A stretch of DNA of 64,000 nucleotides, from the NCBI RefSeq assembly GCF_004664715.2, contig NC_051065.1:150680826-150744825 (forward strand). The letters are read 5' to 3'. The position numbers and the translations under genes were made by a program. The stretch is from Peromyscus leucopus. Its lineage: Eukaryota > Chordata > Mammalia > Rodentia > Cricetidae. Within the stretch, counting starts at the first letter, position 1. Every line of letters starts with the position of its first letter. This document shows, one piece after another, positions 53,561 through 64,000 of this stretch. Below the pieces are notes generated by a model. It ran no database searches. It saw only the letters and a list, made by a program, of their open reading frames with translations, and was not told where the DNA came from.

Positions 53561-54139
53561 AGAATAAAAGTCAGGTGTGATAGCTCCTGCTTCTAATCCC
53601 TGCACTTGTGAGTCTGAAGGAGGAGGACTGCCACAAGTTTGAGGCTAACCTAGGCTACATAGCAAATTTCAGACTAGTTTGCGCTACGGAATGAGACCCT
53701 GCCTCAAAACAAAAACAGGGAGGCATGGTGGCCTAAACCTGTAACCTCAGCACTTGGAAGATAGAGGCAGGAGGATTAAGAGTGGAAGGTCATCCTCAGC
53801 TGTGGGATGAGTTCGAGGGCAGCCTTAGCTACAGAAAAGGGAGAAAGGGGTGGGGGGCAAGAAAATAAAGAGAAACAGGAGGCTGGGCATGCATACCTGT
53901 AATCCCAGCAAAGGAGACAGGAGGATCTCACATTCTAGGCCAGCCTGGGTTAAACAGCAAGGTTAAGACACCCTCAACTGTACAGTGGAACCTCGTCTCC
54001 AGAGTTTCCACAGCAATAACAGATGCCTGTTCACACAATGGAAATGTATAGCCCCTGTTCTGCAGACAGTGACAGAGAAAATTATTCAATGTAACCACAC
54101 TGGAAAGAAGAGCAGACAAACGGGTCTAGTGACTCCAAG

Positions 54140-54345
54140 TTCATCTTCTTTTTTAGCTTTTCTTTTGAAGTTTTATTTATTTGTATGTGTGAGCATCTGC
54201 ATATATGTGCGTAGCCCCTGATACCCACAGAGACCAGAAGAGGGAGTCAGATCTCCTGGAACTGGAGTTACAGACTGTAGTGAACCTGAACCAGGTCTTC
54301 TGCAAGAGCAAGTGCCCTTAGCCACAGAGCCATCTCTATGGTCCC
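54140..54345 (-). repeat. B3/B2 SINE (antisense)
   Basis: 'gtgtgagcatctgcatatat', 'cctggaactggagttacaga' and 'agccacagagccatctctat'. A degraded B1 and a B1 fragment (54546-54591) follow. Confidence 0.85.
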
Positions 54346-55280
54346 TCTCTTTTTTTGTGTGCTTCTAAGACAGGGCCTTACATTGTAGTCCAGACTGGTC
54401 TGGAACTCATGCAGTAGCCTCCGCTAGCCTCAGACTCTCCATGATCCTCCAGCCTGATGACACAAGTGCTAGGCTTACATGTGTGAGAAACTATGCCTGA
54501 TGCAGCAGTATCTTTAAGTACACGAAAGAGTCTCTCTCTCTCTCTCTTCCAAGTGCTGGGATTAAAGGCATGCACCACCACCGCCCGGCCACAAAATGTT
54601 TTCAATAACAATTTGTATTGTAATCTTTAATAAGATATTTGTTAAAGTCTCAGAATTTACTACCAGTCTGAACAATGTGAACCCAATGCCACCTGGCTGA
54701 CAAGAAACATCCAATTTCAGAAATGTGACCGTGTTAAAATTGTATTTTGGGATTAAAGAAATTACCCTCATTTTGTAGGTGCAGCACAAAGGGATTTAGT
54801 GATTTTACAGGAGCCGTGTAGTTACCAGCTTAATCAGACTGGTGGCTGGCTGGGTTTGTTTATTCACTTTAGTTTGTGGGTGCTGGTGGCAGAACCTGGG
54901 GTTTCACATGCTAGGGAAGTGGTCTACCACTGACAGAGACACACATTTGACTTCGCCAGACTGTGACCTCAGGGATCTGCCTTAGAGTCAGTATCTTTGC
55001 CACAAAGAGAACTTCAGAGTCTAATAAGAGAATTCCCTATACATCTTCACCAGTCATCCCATTCCTGCTGGCAGAAACCTCCCAGGAAAGTAAGTCCTAC
55101 CATGCACTTTAGAAATCTAGTTTGGGGCTGAGGAAATGGCTCAGTCATTGAAGGACTTGCTACACAAGAATAAGGACCAGAGTTGAGAGGACTAACATCC
55201 ATGGAATAAGCCAGGCATAGCAGTATGCACCAAGACGAGGCCCAGCTTCAGTGAGAGACCTTATCTCAAAAAATAAAATT

Positions 55281-55440
55281 AGGCCGGGCGGTGGTGGCGC
55301 ACGCCTTTAATCCTAGCACTCAGGAGGCAGAGGCAGGCAGATCTCTGTGAGTTCAAGGCCAGCCTGGACTACAGAGCAAGTTCCAGGACAGGCTCCAAAG
55401 CGACACAGAGAAACTCTGTTTTAAAACAAAACAAAACAAA
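55281..55440 (+). repeat. B1 SINE
   Basis: 'aggccgggcggtggtggcgc' to 'cagagaaactctgttttaaa', with a CAAAA tail. Confidence 0.95.
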
Positions 55441-55449
55441 AAGTCTCCC

Positions 55450-56270
55450 AGGTGGTACTGGTTTTGAAGGCATTCATGGAGGGCTCATGGAGAGCAGGTG
55501 AGGCTTTAGCACTGTGAGAGGCCAGAAGAGGCCACTGTTAAAGGTGCAGCCCCAGTAGCAGCTGAAGCCCCAGGACTGAAGGGGTCATGCAGAGAAGTTG
55601 AGGCTTGGCACCATGAAGAGAGCCCAGGAGAGCCTATTGGTGAAAGTGCAGCCCAGCAGCAGCAGAGACCCCCCCCCCCCAGGACTTTGGAGACACCAGC
55701 GCCCTGGGATGACTGCCAAGACAGCAGCAGCCATGGGGTGGAGCCAGCCTGAGCTCAGAGCCAGGCTGTGTGTGCTGTGGGAGGAGCCAGACGATGCTGA
55801 GTGAGCCCCAGAAGTCTGACGCTGAACTTTACACTGTTGGATTTTGGTTTTGCTTTGATGTGATTGTGACTGTGTCCTGGGTCTCCCCTCTTGGAAGAAA
55901 GATTTATGTTGATTTTATAGGAGCTCACAGTTGAGAGACTTTGAACTTTCAAAGTCATTTTGGAATTTTAAAGACACTGAATTTGTTGTTGTTTTTGTTT
56001 GTGTGTTTGGGTGAGTAGGCTGGTCTTGAACTCACAGAGATCTGCCTGCCTCTGCCTCTCGAATGCTGGGATCAGAGGCGTGTGCCACCACTGGCAAAGA
56101 CACTGGTTTGTAAAGTGTTTGAATTTGTAAAGACTGTGGGATTTTAAGTTTGTAGTATGTTTTATATTGCGATATTTATGAATATGAGATTTCTGGGATG
56201 AACAAAAAGTAAAGGTTATTGTTAAACAGTGTTGTATTGTACTTGTGTGTCAAGTTGACCAGGAGTCAAT
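55450..56270 (+). repeat. Medium-reiterated rodent repeat (RMER1-like?), interrupted
   Basis: 'gactgtgtcctgggtctccc' and 'gttgagagactttgaacttt' are phrases I associate with a medium-reiterated rodent family. An antisense B1 (about 56008-56095) lies within it, with 'aaagacactg' repeated on both sides. The name is uncertain. Confidence 0.55.
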
Positions 56271-56697
56271 TGTACTGGCTAGTTTTATGTCAACCTGACA
56301 TGAGCTAAAGTCATCTGAGAGGAGGGACCCTCAATTGAAAAAATGCCTCCATCAGATCCAGCTGTAGGCAGGCAAGACTATAGGGCATTTTCTTAGTGAT
56401 TGATGGGGTAGAGCCCAGTTCATTGTGGGTGGAGATCCCCCTAGTCAAGTGGTCCTGAATTCTACAAATAAAAAAAAAAAGCAGGATGAAGAGGCTATGA
56501 GGAGCAAGCCAAAAAGCAGCACTCCTCCATGGCCTCTGCATCAGCTCCTGCCTCCAGGTTCCCACTGGGTTTGAGTTCCCGCCTTGGCTTCCCTCAGTGG
56601 ACTGTAATTTGGGATATGTGAGCCAAATAAACCCTTTCCTCCCCAAGTTGCTTTTGGTCATAGTGTTTCATCACAGCAATAGCAACCTTAAGACAGT
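56270..56697 (+). repeat. Rodent dispersed repeat
   Basis: 'actggctagttttatgtcaa' to 'catcacagcaatagcaacct', a family seen again at about 61510-61685. No coding capacity. Confidence 0.75.
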
Positions 56698-57304
56698 CGT
56701 CAACTTAATTGGATCTTGACTCAGCTAAAAGACACACACCTCTGGGCAAGTCTGTGAAGGTGTTTTCTGGATGGGTAAACTGAATGGTGAAAAATCTAGA
56801 GTGGACAGAACCTTCTAGTGTCCGCCCATATAGAAAGAGGGGAAAGTGGGGCTGTGATTCTGTTTGCTTGCCCTCACTTCTTGCTGATGAGTGCATCTAC
56901 TGTGCTGCTGCTGCTGCTGCTGCTGTTACATCCTTCAGTGACATCAAAACCCAGCTTCTTGGGACTTCCAAGGAAGACTGAAGACCAGAAGTTGTCACCT
57001 TTAACACCAGATAGGGACTGCTGAGTCTTCCAGCCCCATAGGCTAAACAGCTAGCAGCCTTGTTCTCAGCCTCTCCCATGTGCAGACAGCTATTGTTGGG
57101 CTACTCAGCCTGTATCAAGTAAGGCAATCTACTAAATGCCCTCTGTAATAGAGAATCCTGTCAGTCCTGCTGCTCCATTCTGCCCAATGGAGGGACAACC
57201 TTTCCCTGAGGTGTTGGGGGGCGGGGGAGGGGCACCACAAGACACATTGTTAAAATGTTACTATAGTGTTAATGACTAGTTCTTTAGGTGAGCACTCCTT
57301 TGGT
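56697..57304. other. Degraded repeat and unique DNA with (CTG)n
   Basis: A (CTG) run of 7 units at 56903-56925. The surrounding DNA resembles an old dispersed repeat. No gene is seen. Confidence 0.5.
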
Positions 57305-57310
57305 GTTCAT

Positions 57311-57830
57311 TGTAGCCAGAGTCTTCCTGCCTTGCCCACAGTCAGGACAAATCCTTGTTACCCGCCAGTCCCACAGCTGCTCAGACCCAACCAAGCAAAC
57401 ACAGAGACTTATATTGCATACAAACTGTATGGCCGTGGCAGGCTTCTTGCTAACTTTTCTTATATCTTAAAGTAACCCATTTCTAGAAATCTATACCTTG
57501 CCACGTGGCTCGTGGCTTACCAGCATCTTCACATGCTTCTTGTACTGGCGGCATCTGGAAGTCAGTCCTTCTGCCTTCCTGTCCTTTTATTTCTCCTCTC
57601 TGTTAGTCCCGCCTATCCTTCCTGCCTAGCCACAGCCGATCAGGTTTTATTTATTGATCAATCAGAACAACTTGACATACAGACCATCCCCCAGCACAGC
57701 CAAGTGCAGACCATCTCAGACACCTGCACTCAGGCCCATGGTCCTAATCATCCTCTATGCGGACCTGCTGGGTAACGCCACAAAGAACCCAAGAAGGGCT
57801 CCCACAGGACATACAGAACATCCCACAGCA
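57311..57830 (-). mobile_element. Solo LTR with 6-bp target duplication
   Basis: 520 bp, on minus TGCTGTGGGATG...GGCTACA. Flanked by GTTCAT at 57305-57310 and 57831-57836. It shares 'ccgccagtcccacagctgct', 'cagagacttatattgcatac' and 'ccttgccacgtggct' with the other LTRs of the window. No internal region, so a solo LTR left by LTR-LTR recombination. Confidence 0.87.
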
Positions 57831-58198
57831 GTTCATCTTCCTAAAGAAGCAAAGCTTTGGGGACTAGGGCGATTTGACTCCCTAATTAGTAGCTGTTGGA
57901 CTCTCCCTTGCTAGCCTGATGCCTTGAGCAAAAGACTTACCAGTCTGACCCCAATCAGACTACCCTTATCCAGCAATAGCTGTCTTGAACTCCCCTAAAG
58001 ACACCTTGAGACACCCCTACAAAGATTGCAGCTGATGATCCCAGCTCCCGGAGACATAGACAGACTGTAAAATACTATGTACAGAATTTTGTTATCATGA
58101 GCCTTGATAAACTCTAGGTAACCCTATAAGAAGTAGACTATTATGTGTCCCGGGCCAATTAGATGTGTGGGGGTGGGTGGGTGGGGCTTCATTAGTTT

Positions 58199-58347
58199 TT
58201 TTTTCCTTTGGGACAGGGTTTCTCTGTAGCTTTGGTGCCCGTCCTGGATCTCACTCCGTAGACAAGGCTGGCCTCGAACTCACAGAGATCTGCCTGGCTC
58301 TGCCTCCCGAGTGCTGGGATTAAAGGCGTGTGCCACCACCTCCTGGC
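58199..58347 (-). repeat. B1 SINE (antisense)
   Basis: 'gggacagggtttctctgtag', 'cgtcctggatctcactccgt' and 'gtgtgccaccacctcctggc'. Confidence 0.94.
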
Positions 58348-58807
58348 TTTCATTAGGTTTTTCTATGTTGCAATAAATACCTTGACAAAAAGCAGCTTGG
58401 TGAGGAAATAGTTTATTTCATCTTACAACTCTCAGGTCACATTTCATTGCTGAGGGAAGCCAGGGCAAAATAAGCAGGAACCTGGAGTCAGGATATGATG
58501 CTGAGACCATAGAGGAATGCTACATACTGGCTTGTTCCTGTGGCTTGGTCAGCTTGCTTTCTTATATAACTCAGGACCACCTGACCTGGGTGGCACTGCC
58601 CACGGTGAGCTGGCCCCTCCCACATCAATCATTAATCAAGAGAAGTCCTCACAGACTTGCCTACAGGCTACTCTGATGGAGATATTTTTGTGTCAAATTG
58701 GCAAAATCCAACCAGCACAGAGCATTTGAAAGGCATGCAAGTTTTGGCCTATAGAAAAGGATAGAAATTTCTCCTGATCAAAGGATTTTAAAGCCTACTG
58801 TCTTTCA
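58348..58807. other. Dispersed-repeat-like and unique intergenic DNA
   Basis: 'ttgcaataaataccttgaca' ... 'gaggaaatagtttatttcat' resembles a degraded rodent repeat. No gene. Confidence 0.5.
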
Positions 58808-59742
58808 CTGATGAACCAACCTTCCTCTATCTTAGGCTTAAAAGCCAATTTATAATAGAGACAAACTGGGCTCAATCCTGTTTATGATTAAATCTATTTC
58901 TCAAGGATTGGGCTTTGTCCCACCTGTGACCTTACTTACAAATGGTTTTGTACTGCTGCTCCAGGAAATAACAACCATGTCTTTGTTTCAAAAAGTTGTT
59001 TATAACCATCTTGCACCCTCACCCTGCTCTTGTTTCAAAAGGTAGTTATGACTACCTTGTTATGACTGCCTTGTTATGACCACTTACAATCACGTCTTCG
59101 TTTCAGGAGGTTATTATGACTGACTTGTTATGCTTATGTTCTGCTCCAGTCACCCACCTATTTTGCCTGACAAATCCCCCATTTGGAAAACCCCTATGTA
59201 AATGGAGTTTCTCTGTCCCACCCCATCCTGCAGCTAATTCCAAATAACCATTCAGAGGCTTATATTAATTATAAATGTTTGGCCAGTGGCTCAGGCTTAT
59301 TATTAACTAGCTCTTACATTTAAATTAAGCCATTCCTATTAATACATTGCCATATGGCCTGTGGCTTACCTGTCCTTCAGCATCCTGCTTCTTGGGTAGT
59401 TCATGGCATCTCTTTCCACACCATTTCTCTTCCCCTCCTTAGTTTGGTTTTTCTGCCTAACCTTATCCTGCCTGGCTATTGGCCAAACACCTTCTTTATT
59501 AACTAGTGGGAGTAATACATATCACAGTGTACAGAAGGACCACCCCACAGCACCCCTGTACTTGAGCTGTAAAAATTTTGTCTTCCTCACATCCAATGCT
59601 GACCTCTCAAATCCTGCTTTAGGGGGAGGCAGCTCATGTACATGAATTAAAAAAAGCTTGCTTTAATGAATTTCTTGCTTTAGTTAATTTGACCATCATG
59701 ATTTGGGTCAGCGGTCTTTCTCCTCGAATCTTTGGGATTAAC
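58808..59742 (+). mobile_element. ERV LTR copy 2, interrupted by another LTR
   Basis: Homologous to copy 1 at 46008-46896. It is intact where copy 1 is broken (58,890) and broken where copy 1 is intact (59,197). It ends near 'cttgctttagttaatttgac' ... 'gggattaaca'. The ends are approximate. Confidence 0.72.
59197..59552 (-). mobile_element. Solo LTR nested in ERV LTR copy 2
   Basis: 356 bp, on minus TGCTGTGGGGTG...CCATTTACA, related to the LTRs of the 25-29 kb element ('tttggccagtggctcaggct', 'ttgccatatggcctgtggct'). The flanks CCCCTA and CCCCTG form a target duplication with one mismatch. The unbroken copy 1 shows the empty site. Confidence 0.82.
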
Positions 59743-60286
59743 ATCACCTCATCAGTGTAGTGGTTATTTTTGCTTTTACTCTATGCTGACATCCTTATCT
59801 GCAGAATTGTGTAGTAACAACTGCATCACTTTCACTAGTCTCTCGATTATCTTATTTCCAACAACTGGGCAACCTTTGCTACCTACCTGCAAGAGGGAGC
59901 ACTATGCCTGGGGCAGGGAGGGGATTACTGCAACTGGAGCTAAGAGACAAGACTACCATTGGTCCAAAGCACAAGCCTCTATGACTGTGATTGGTGCTAA
60001 GAGACAAGGTAGGCAAACGGATGGCTCTGACTGGTCCAAACACCCTTCTTGGTCTCATGGCTCCTTCCTGCTCTGGTGTTGCACTTTAGGTCCTCTACAT
60101 GAGGCCCTCTAAACGACAGGGTCGGGCAGGTAAAAGTGCTTGCAGCGAGCCCCGCAGACCTGAATCTGATTCAGGATCCCACAAAGGAAGGAGAAAGCCA
60201 AGTTGTCCTCTGACTCCACCTCCGGCTGTGGTATCCCCCCCCCCCACTGATAATAGTTACAGTAATTTTAAAAGTTCAATCTCTCA
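59743..60286. other. Intergenic DNA
   Basis: No clear repeat family until the B1 at 60287. A poly-C run lies at 60236-60245. No gene recognised. Confidence 0.5.
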
Positions 60287-60430
60287 GCCGGGCATGGTGG
60301 CACATGCCTTTAATCCTAGCACTCAGAAGGCAGAAGTGGATCTCTGTGAGTTCGAGGCCAGCCTGGTCTATAGTTTCCAGGACAGTCAGGACAGTTACGC
60401 AGAGAAACCCTGCCTTGAAAAACAAAACAA
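60287..60430 (+). repeat. B1 SINE
   Basis: 'gccgggcatggtggcacatg' to 'gagaaaccctgccttgaaaa'. Confidence 0.93.
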
Positions 60431-60439
60431 AACGAGGGC

Positions 60440-61500
60440 AACAACAACAAAGCTCAAGCTCTCGGTCTATCTTTTCTGGCCAGCTTTTGGGAGCGCTGGC
60501 TGTTCTGTGCAGGCAGCAGCCGTGGAGGCAGCCACAGCAGAGGCACCAGCCCCGGAGTGGACCGGAAGGTCCGACAGTTGGCAACCCGTGCTGCTGGGAA
60601 TGCAACAAGGCAGTTTATTGATTGACAGCCGAGGTAATCACAATGGTGGTCCTGGCAACTCATTACTAGCTTGAGGTTGCTGACTCAGGCTCCCAAGAGC
60701 CCAGCACACATATCCACCCTACACCCTGTTTCTGAAGCCCACATCCTGGCTTTGGTACCCAGTCCCAAAGGTTAAGAAAATGGCAGCAGCCAGGACAATA
60801 TGTTAATCCCACCCCTCTCCATGGGGTGTTGGTGCCTGTGACTGAGGCTGTGTCTGGAGCCCAATTCTTCTGGCTCTGGAGCAGTGGGAGGTACCCTGGT
60901 TTGTACCCTGTCTCCATGCATTGTCCCTGAACAGGCAGGCACTCCAAGTTGTCCTGGAAGTGGCCACTGAACTGTGTGAAGAGGCAGCTGACTCAACGGG
61001 AAGGGGTGGGGGGCAGGAACAAGATAGGAAGCAGGAGGAGAAAAAGGGAGGGGGGGGGGGGGAGGGGGGAGAGTGGAGCTGGGACCAAAGAGGGTTAAGG
61101 GGCTGTAAGGAGCCTCAGAAGAGACAGAGACCCTGAAGCCTGGGTTACCAGAATAATTCCAGACAGCTCTCAAGTCCTCAGCACCCAGGGTGCCACACCG
61201 GAGATCCAGTAGTACCAGATGTTACCAAGGGCTAGTGGCCCCAAAGCCACACCTGTAGTGTAGAGGGTCCCCGGTCTCTGAAGCATGTACGAGGCCTGAA
61301 CTCTGGTGTTTCGGTCTGCCCGCTGCTACCTTTACTGTTCTCAAATGAGTTCATGAGCCGCTAAGGGAGGGGAAGTGGGACATAATAGTTTGAGTTTTTT
61401 ATGGTCTTTTGCCTGCAGCAAGTTTCCATCTCCTTGTGGTTTTTTAAAGAAGATTGATTTTATCGTTAATCGTGTGTGCTTATTAGCTTTTTTTTTCTTT
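60440..61500. other. GC-richer unique intergenic DNA
   Basis: A moderately GC-rich stretch (60470-60660) with a few CG and a poly-G run (61047-61068). Open segments of about 100 residues occur on both strands but none is recognisable, so no gene is called. Confidence 0.5.
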
Positions 61501-61688
61501 TTCAATTTGACACAGTCATCTGGGAAGAGGGGAATTGCTTAACTGAGGAATTGCTTCCATCAGAATGGCATGTAGGCAATTCTATGAGACATTTTCTGTA
61601 CTCCTGACTGATGTGGAAGAACCCAGCTCACTGTGGGCACTGCCACCCCTGAGCAGATGGTCCTAGGTGTTATAAGAAAGCAAGTGAG

Positions 61689-61847
61689 CACTGGGCAGTG
61701 GTGGCGCACACCTTTAATCCCAGCACTCAAGAGATAGAGCCAGGTGGATTTCTGTGAGTTCGAGGCCAGCCTGGTCTACAGAATGAGATCCAGGACAGGC
61801 TCTAAAGCTACACAGAGAAACCCTGTCTCGAAAAACCAAAAAAAAAA

Positions 61848-61888
<41 letters not shown>
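61689..61888 (+). repeat. B1 SINE with poly-A then (GA)n
   Basis: 'gcactgggcagtggtggcgc' to 'gaaaccctgtctcgaaaaac', then a poly-A and a (GA)n run. It interrupts a dispersed repeat (about 61510-61685). Confidence 0.94.
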
Positions 61889-61892
<4 letters not shown>

Positions 61893-61899
61893 AAGTGAA

Positions 61900-63100
61900 C
61901 AACAACCTATGAGGAGCCTTCTGGGGACATGTTAAATACCTCTATGGAACAATCTGAAGCCCATTCCCAGTGACCCAGTTGGTATTTTGCACTTTCCTGG
62001 CAAGTAGTTCACTGGCCAGTGCTTAGAACTAATACATTGTTATACATGAAAGCAAGTTATACCCACATAAGATAATTAAGTTATTAAATTTTACATATAG
62101 GTCACTTATATTGACATTGTTCCTAGAGGTCTGGGTCTAGGTTGAGTATTTCTAGGTCCTTGGCCCCTTACTTAAAAAAAAAAAAAAATAGAAAAGAAAT
62201 AGAAATGAAGGCTCACACAGATTTAGAAAAGCAGAAAAGGAACTTTATACCAAACAAAAAGAATAGATCAGATGAGCTACTCTGTCAAGAGTGCCAGCAG
62301 GCCACATGAGGACCAGTATTCAAGGACCTTGACTATTGTTCGGGGCTTCCTTTTATAGGGCTCAAGAGAAGGAGGAGTTTGGTTGCTAAGGAGCACAGTT
62401 CAGATGGTTTTCTATTCTAATTGACAGATTAAGTTATACGACCACTTTTCTGCTATACATGTCCCTTCCAATAATGCAGCAGACTCTAATCATATGCACA
62501 CCTAATTATGCAAAGGCATAAAACAGAAAATAGGAGATTCTAAAAGTTTGCTTAGAGGACACAGTTTGCCTTACTGCACATGAACCCCAGAACTAGTCCA
62601 GAACAGATCAGCCTTCCTACCCTCATAGCAGATTTATTGGGAATATATTTGAATAGAAACTGTTCCAAGTCTTACGGTTGTTAAGGAGAGGAGAAGTTTA
62701 TTCCAATGTTCAGAGTGCACTGTGCACGCAGCTCAATGCAGGTGGGAGGCGCAGTTTGCTAACAGATGGCTAGATGCATTGTTTAGAGAGGGCTGTGTGC
62801 ACATCGTGCATGCAGAGAGGATGCCAAGTACATTGCTGGAAGAGAGGCGCGTGCAGTCAAGCCACCCTTTCGTTTTGCTCAGCTGTTCCCTGTGTGTGCC
62901 TCTCTCCAAGTCCTGAGTCCTGTTTTCATCTTAGCTCTGCCACCCGTTGCCTATCTTTTGACCTTGTCTGCCTTCCCACCCTCCCTCCCTCCCTTCCTCC
63001 CTTCCTCCTTCCTTCTTTATATCTCTCTGTGCTGGAGATCAAACCCAGGGCCTTGAGCATGTTAAGCACATGCTCCACCACTTAACTACACTGCCAGTCC
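61900..63100. other. Intergenic DNA
   Basis: AT-rich sequence without a clear repeat call, then a CCTT-rich stretch (62975-63015) and a SINE-like antisense end ('ggagatcaaacccagggcct', about 63030-63100). Confidence 0.5.
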
Positions 63101-63113
63101 CTCTCAAATTGTT

Positions 63114-63197
63114 GCTGCTTCTTCTTCTTCTTCTTCTTCTTCTTCTTCTTCTTCTTCTTCTTCTTCTTCTTCTTCTTCTTCTTCTTCTTCCTTCTTC
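63114..63197. repeat. (CTT)n / (GAA)n microsatellite
   Basis: About 26 uninterrupted CTT units, then imperfect units. Confidence 0.97.
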
Positions 63198-64000
63198 TTA
63201 CTTTAAAAGATGAAAATAAGCCAGAAGTGGTGTGGGGGACCAGCCTCCACCACTTCACTCCTCACTCCCCAGGGTACTCTTGAGGAGTGAGGAATAAGAG
63301 ATTTAGGTAGAAATATAGAGGGGAGAGAGACAGAAACACAGGATAGCCTCGGGAGGGCCTGGATCCTTATCCACCAGCCCCTTCTGTCTCTTCTAAAGAA
63401 CTTTTTAAAGCAATGCCAAAGGATGGAGCAAAGACTTCCCCCTAGCACAGATGTTTGCAGACCCTTCCAAACATCTGGTAATCACGCACATGGTCAGTCC
63501 ATCCCCTTATACACCCCTGCTGGGTAAAGCAAGCTCAGATCTCACTAGGAAACCTCTGTGGGCCTCCACAAAGTGGTGGTCCACACTTGCCTGTAATCCC
63601 AGTACTTGGAAGGTGGAGACAGGAAGATCAAGAGTTTAAGGTCATCCTTAACTTGAACTCATAGTAAGTTCAAGGCCAGCCCATGCTACGTGAGATCCTG
63701 TCTCAAAAAAAAAAAAAAGGGTGTGTGTGTGTGTAAATACTTAAAGTCTATGTTGTTCAAAATAAATGGCCTACACTCATTATAAAAATCAAGGCCATGA
63801 AGATCAGAAAACCTGATGGGGAAGCACAATTTTTTAAATACAAGATCTGCTCTAAATGAAGAAAAAAATCATAATAGCTGAATTAATTCAGATTCTGATT
63901 TTGTGGTTATTGTTTGTTTGAGACAGGGTCTCACTAGGTTACCTAGGTTCCTGAGACACTGGACACAAACAATTCTCCTGCCTCAGGCTCACTGGTAGCT
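63198..64000. other. Intergenic DNA to the window end
   Basis: Contains an old B1-like SINE on plus (about 63567-63718) followed by a GT run, and an antisense SINE start at about 63910-64000. No gene. Confidence 0.6.

Noticed and set aside
50560..64000. First exons of ERC1, the next gene beyond RAD52 in mammals
   Set aside because: No ERC1-like coding sequence or second CpG island is seen in this part; the gene probably starts beyond the window.

Overview
The window is rodent nuclear DNA, most likely from a cricetid (hamster, vole or deer-mouse group). The gene content is mammalian, and the DNA is dense in B1, B2/B3 and ID SINEs. Many B1 copies carry the 'aggaaaggcgcaaagctacac' or 'gtcctggatctcgctctgtagacc' style bodies that I associate with cricetid genomes. 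The species cannot be fixed from sequence alone. It is not a microbial or viral window: there are no operons, CRISPR arrays, rRNA genes or functional tRNA genes. Layout: (1) 1-24,960, plus strand: the 3' part of WNK1 (kinase with no lysine 1). Nine constitutive coding exons encode the last 619 residues, followed by a 3' UTR of about 2.4-2.6 kb. Two further cassette exons (15685-15756 and 18871-18912) and a candidate proline-rich micro-exon (11965-12003) are also present, all in compatible phase. (2) 24,960-30,440: the tail-to-tail gap between WNK1 and RAD52, mostly filled by one non-autonomous class II LTR retroelement (25329-29553, minus strand) with two LTRs, a tRNA-Lys-type primer site and a perfect 6-bp target duplication. 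(3) 30,450 to about 49,900, minus strand: the complete coding part of RAD52 in 11 coding exons, intact and giving 421 residues. A CpG island at about 49.7-50.5 kb is the likely promoter. (4) 50.5-64 kb: intergenic DNA upstream of RAD52, made of SINEs, solo LTRs, medium-reiterated repeats and microsatellites, with no gene I can support. Biology: WNK1 is a chloride-sensing kinase that activates OSR1/SPAK. The part here is the C-terminal scaffold with RFxV docking motifs and coiled coils. RAD52 is a nuclear DNA-annealing and recombination mediator. The two are neighbours by conserved synteny, not by function. The points most worth a second look are the WNK1 phase-1 cassette zone with the micro-exon, a four-fold CAG tandem splice acceptor in RAD52, two ERV LTR copies that act as each other's empty-site control for nested LTR insertions, one LTR that carries B1 sequence inside it, B1 SINEs ending in poly-G, and a 47-bp minisatellite in the RAD52 CpG island. 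I found no wholly new biological system.
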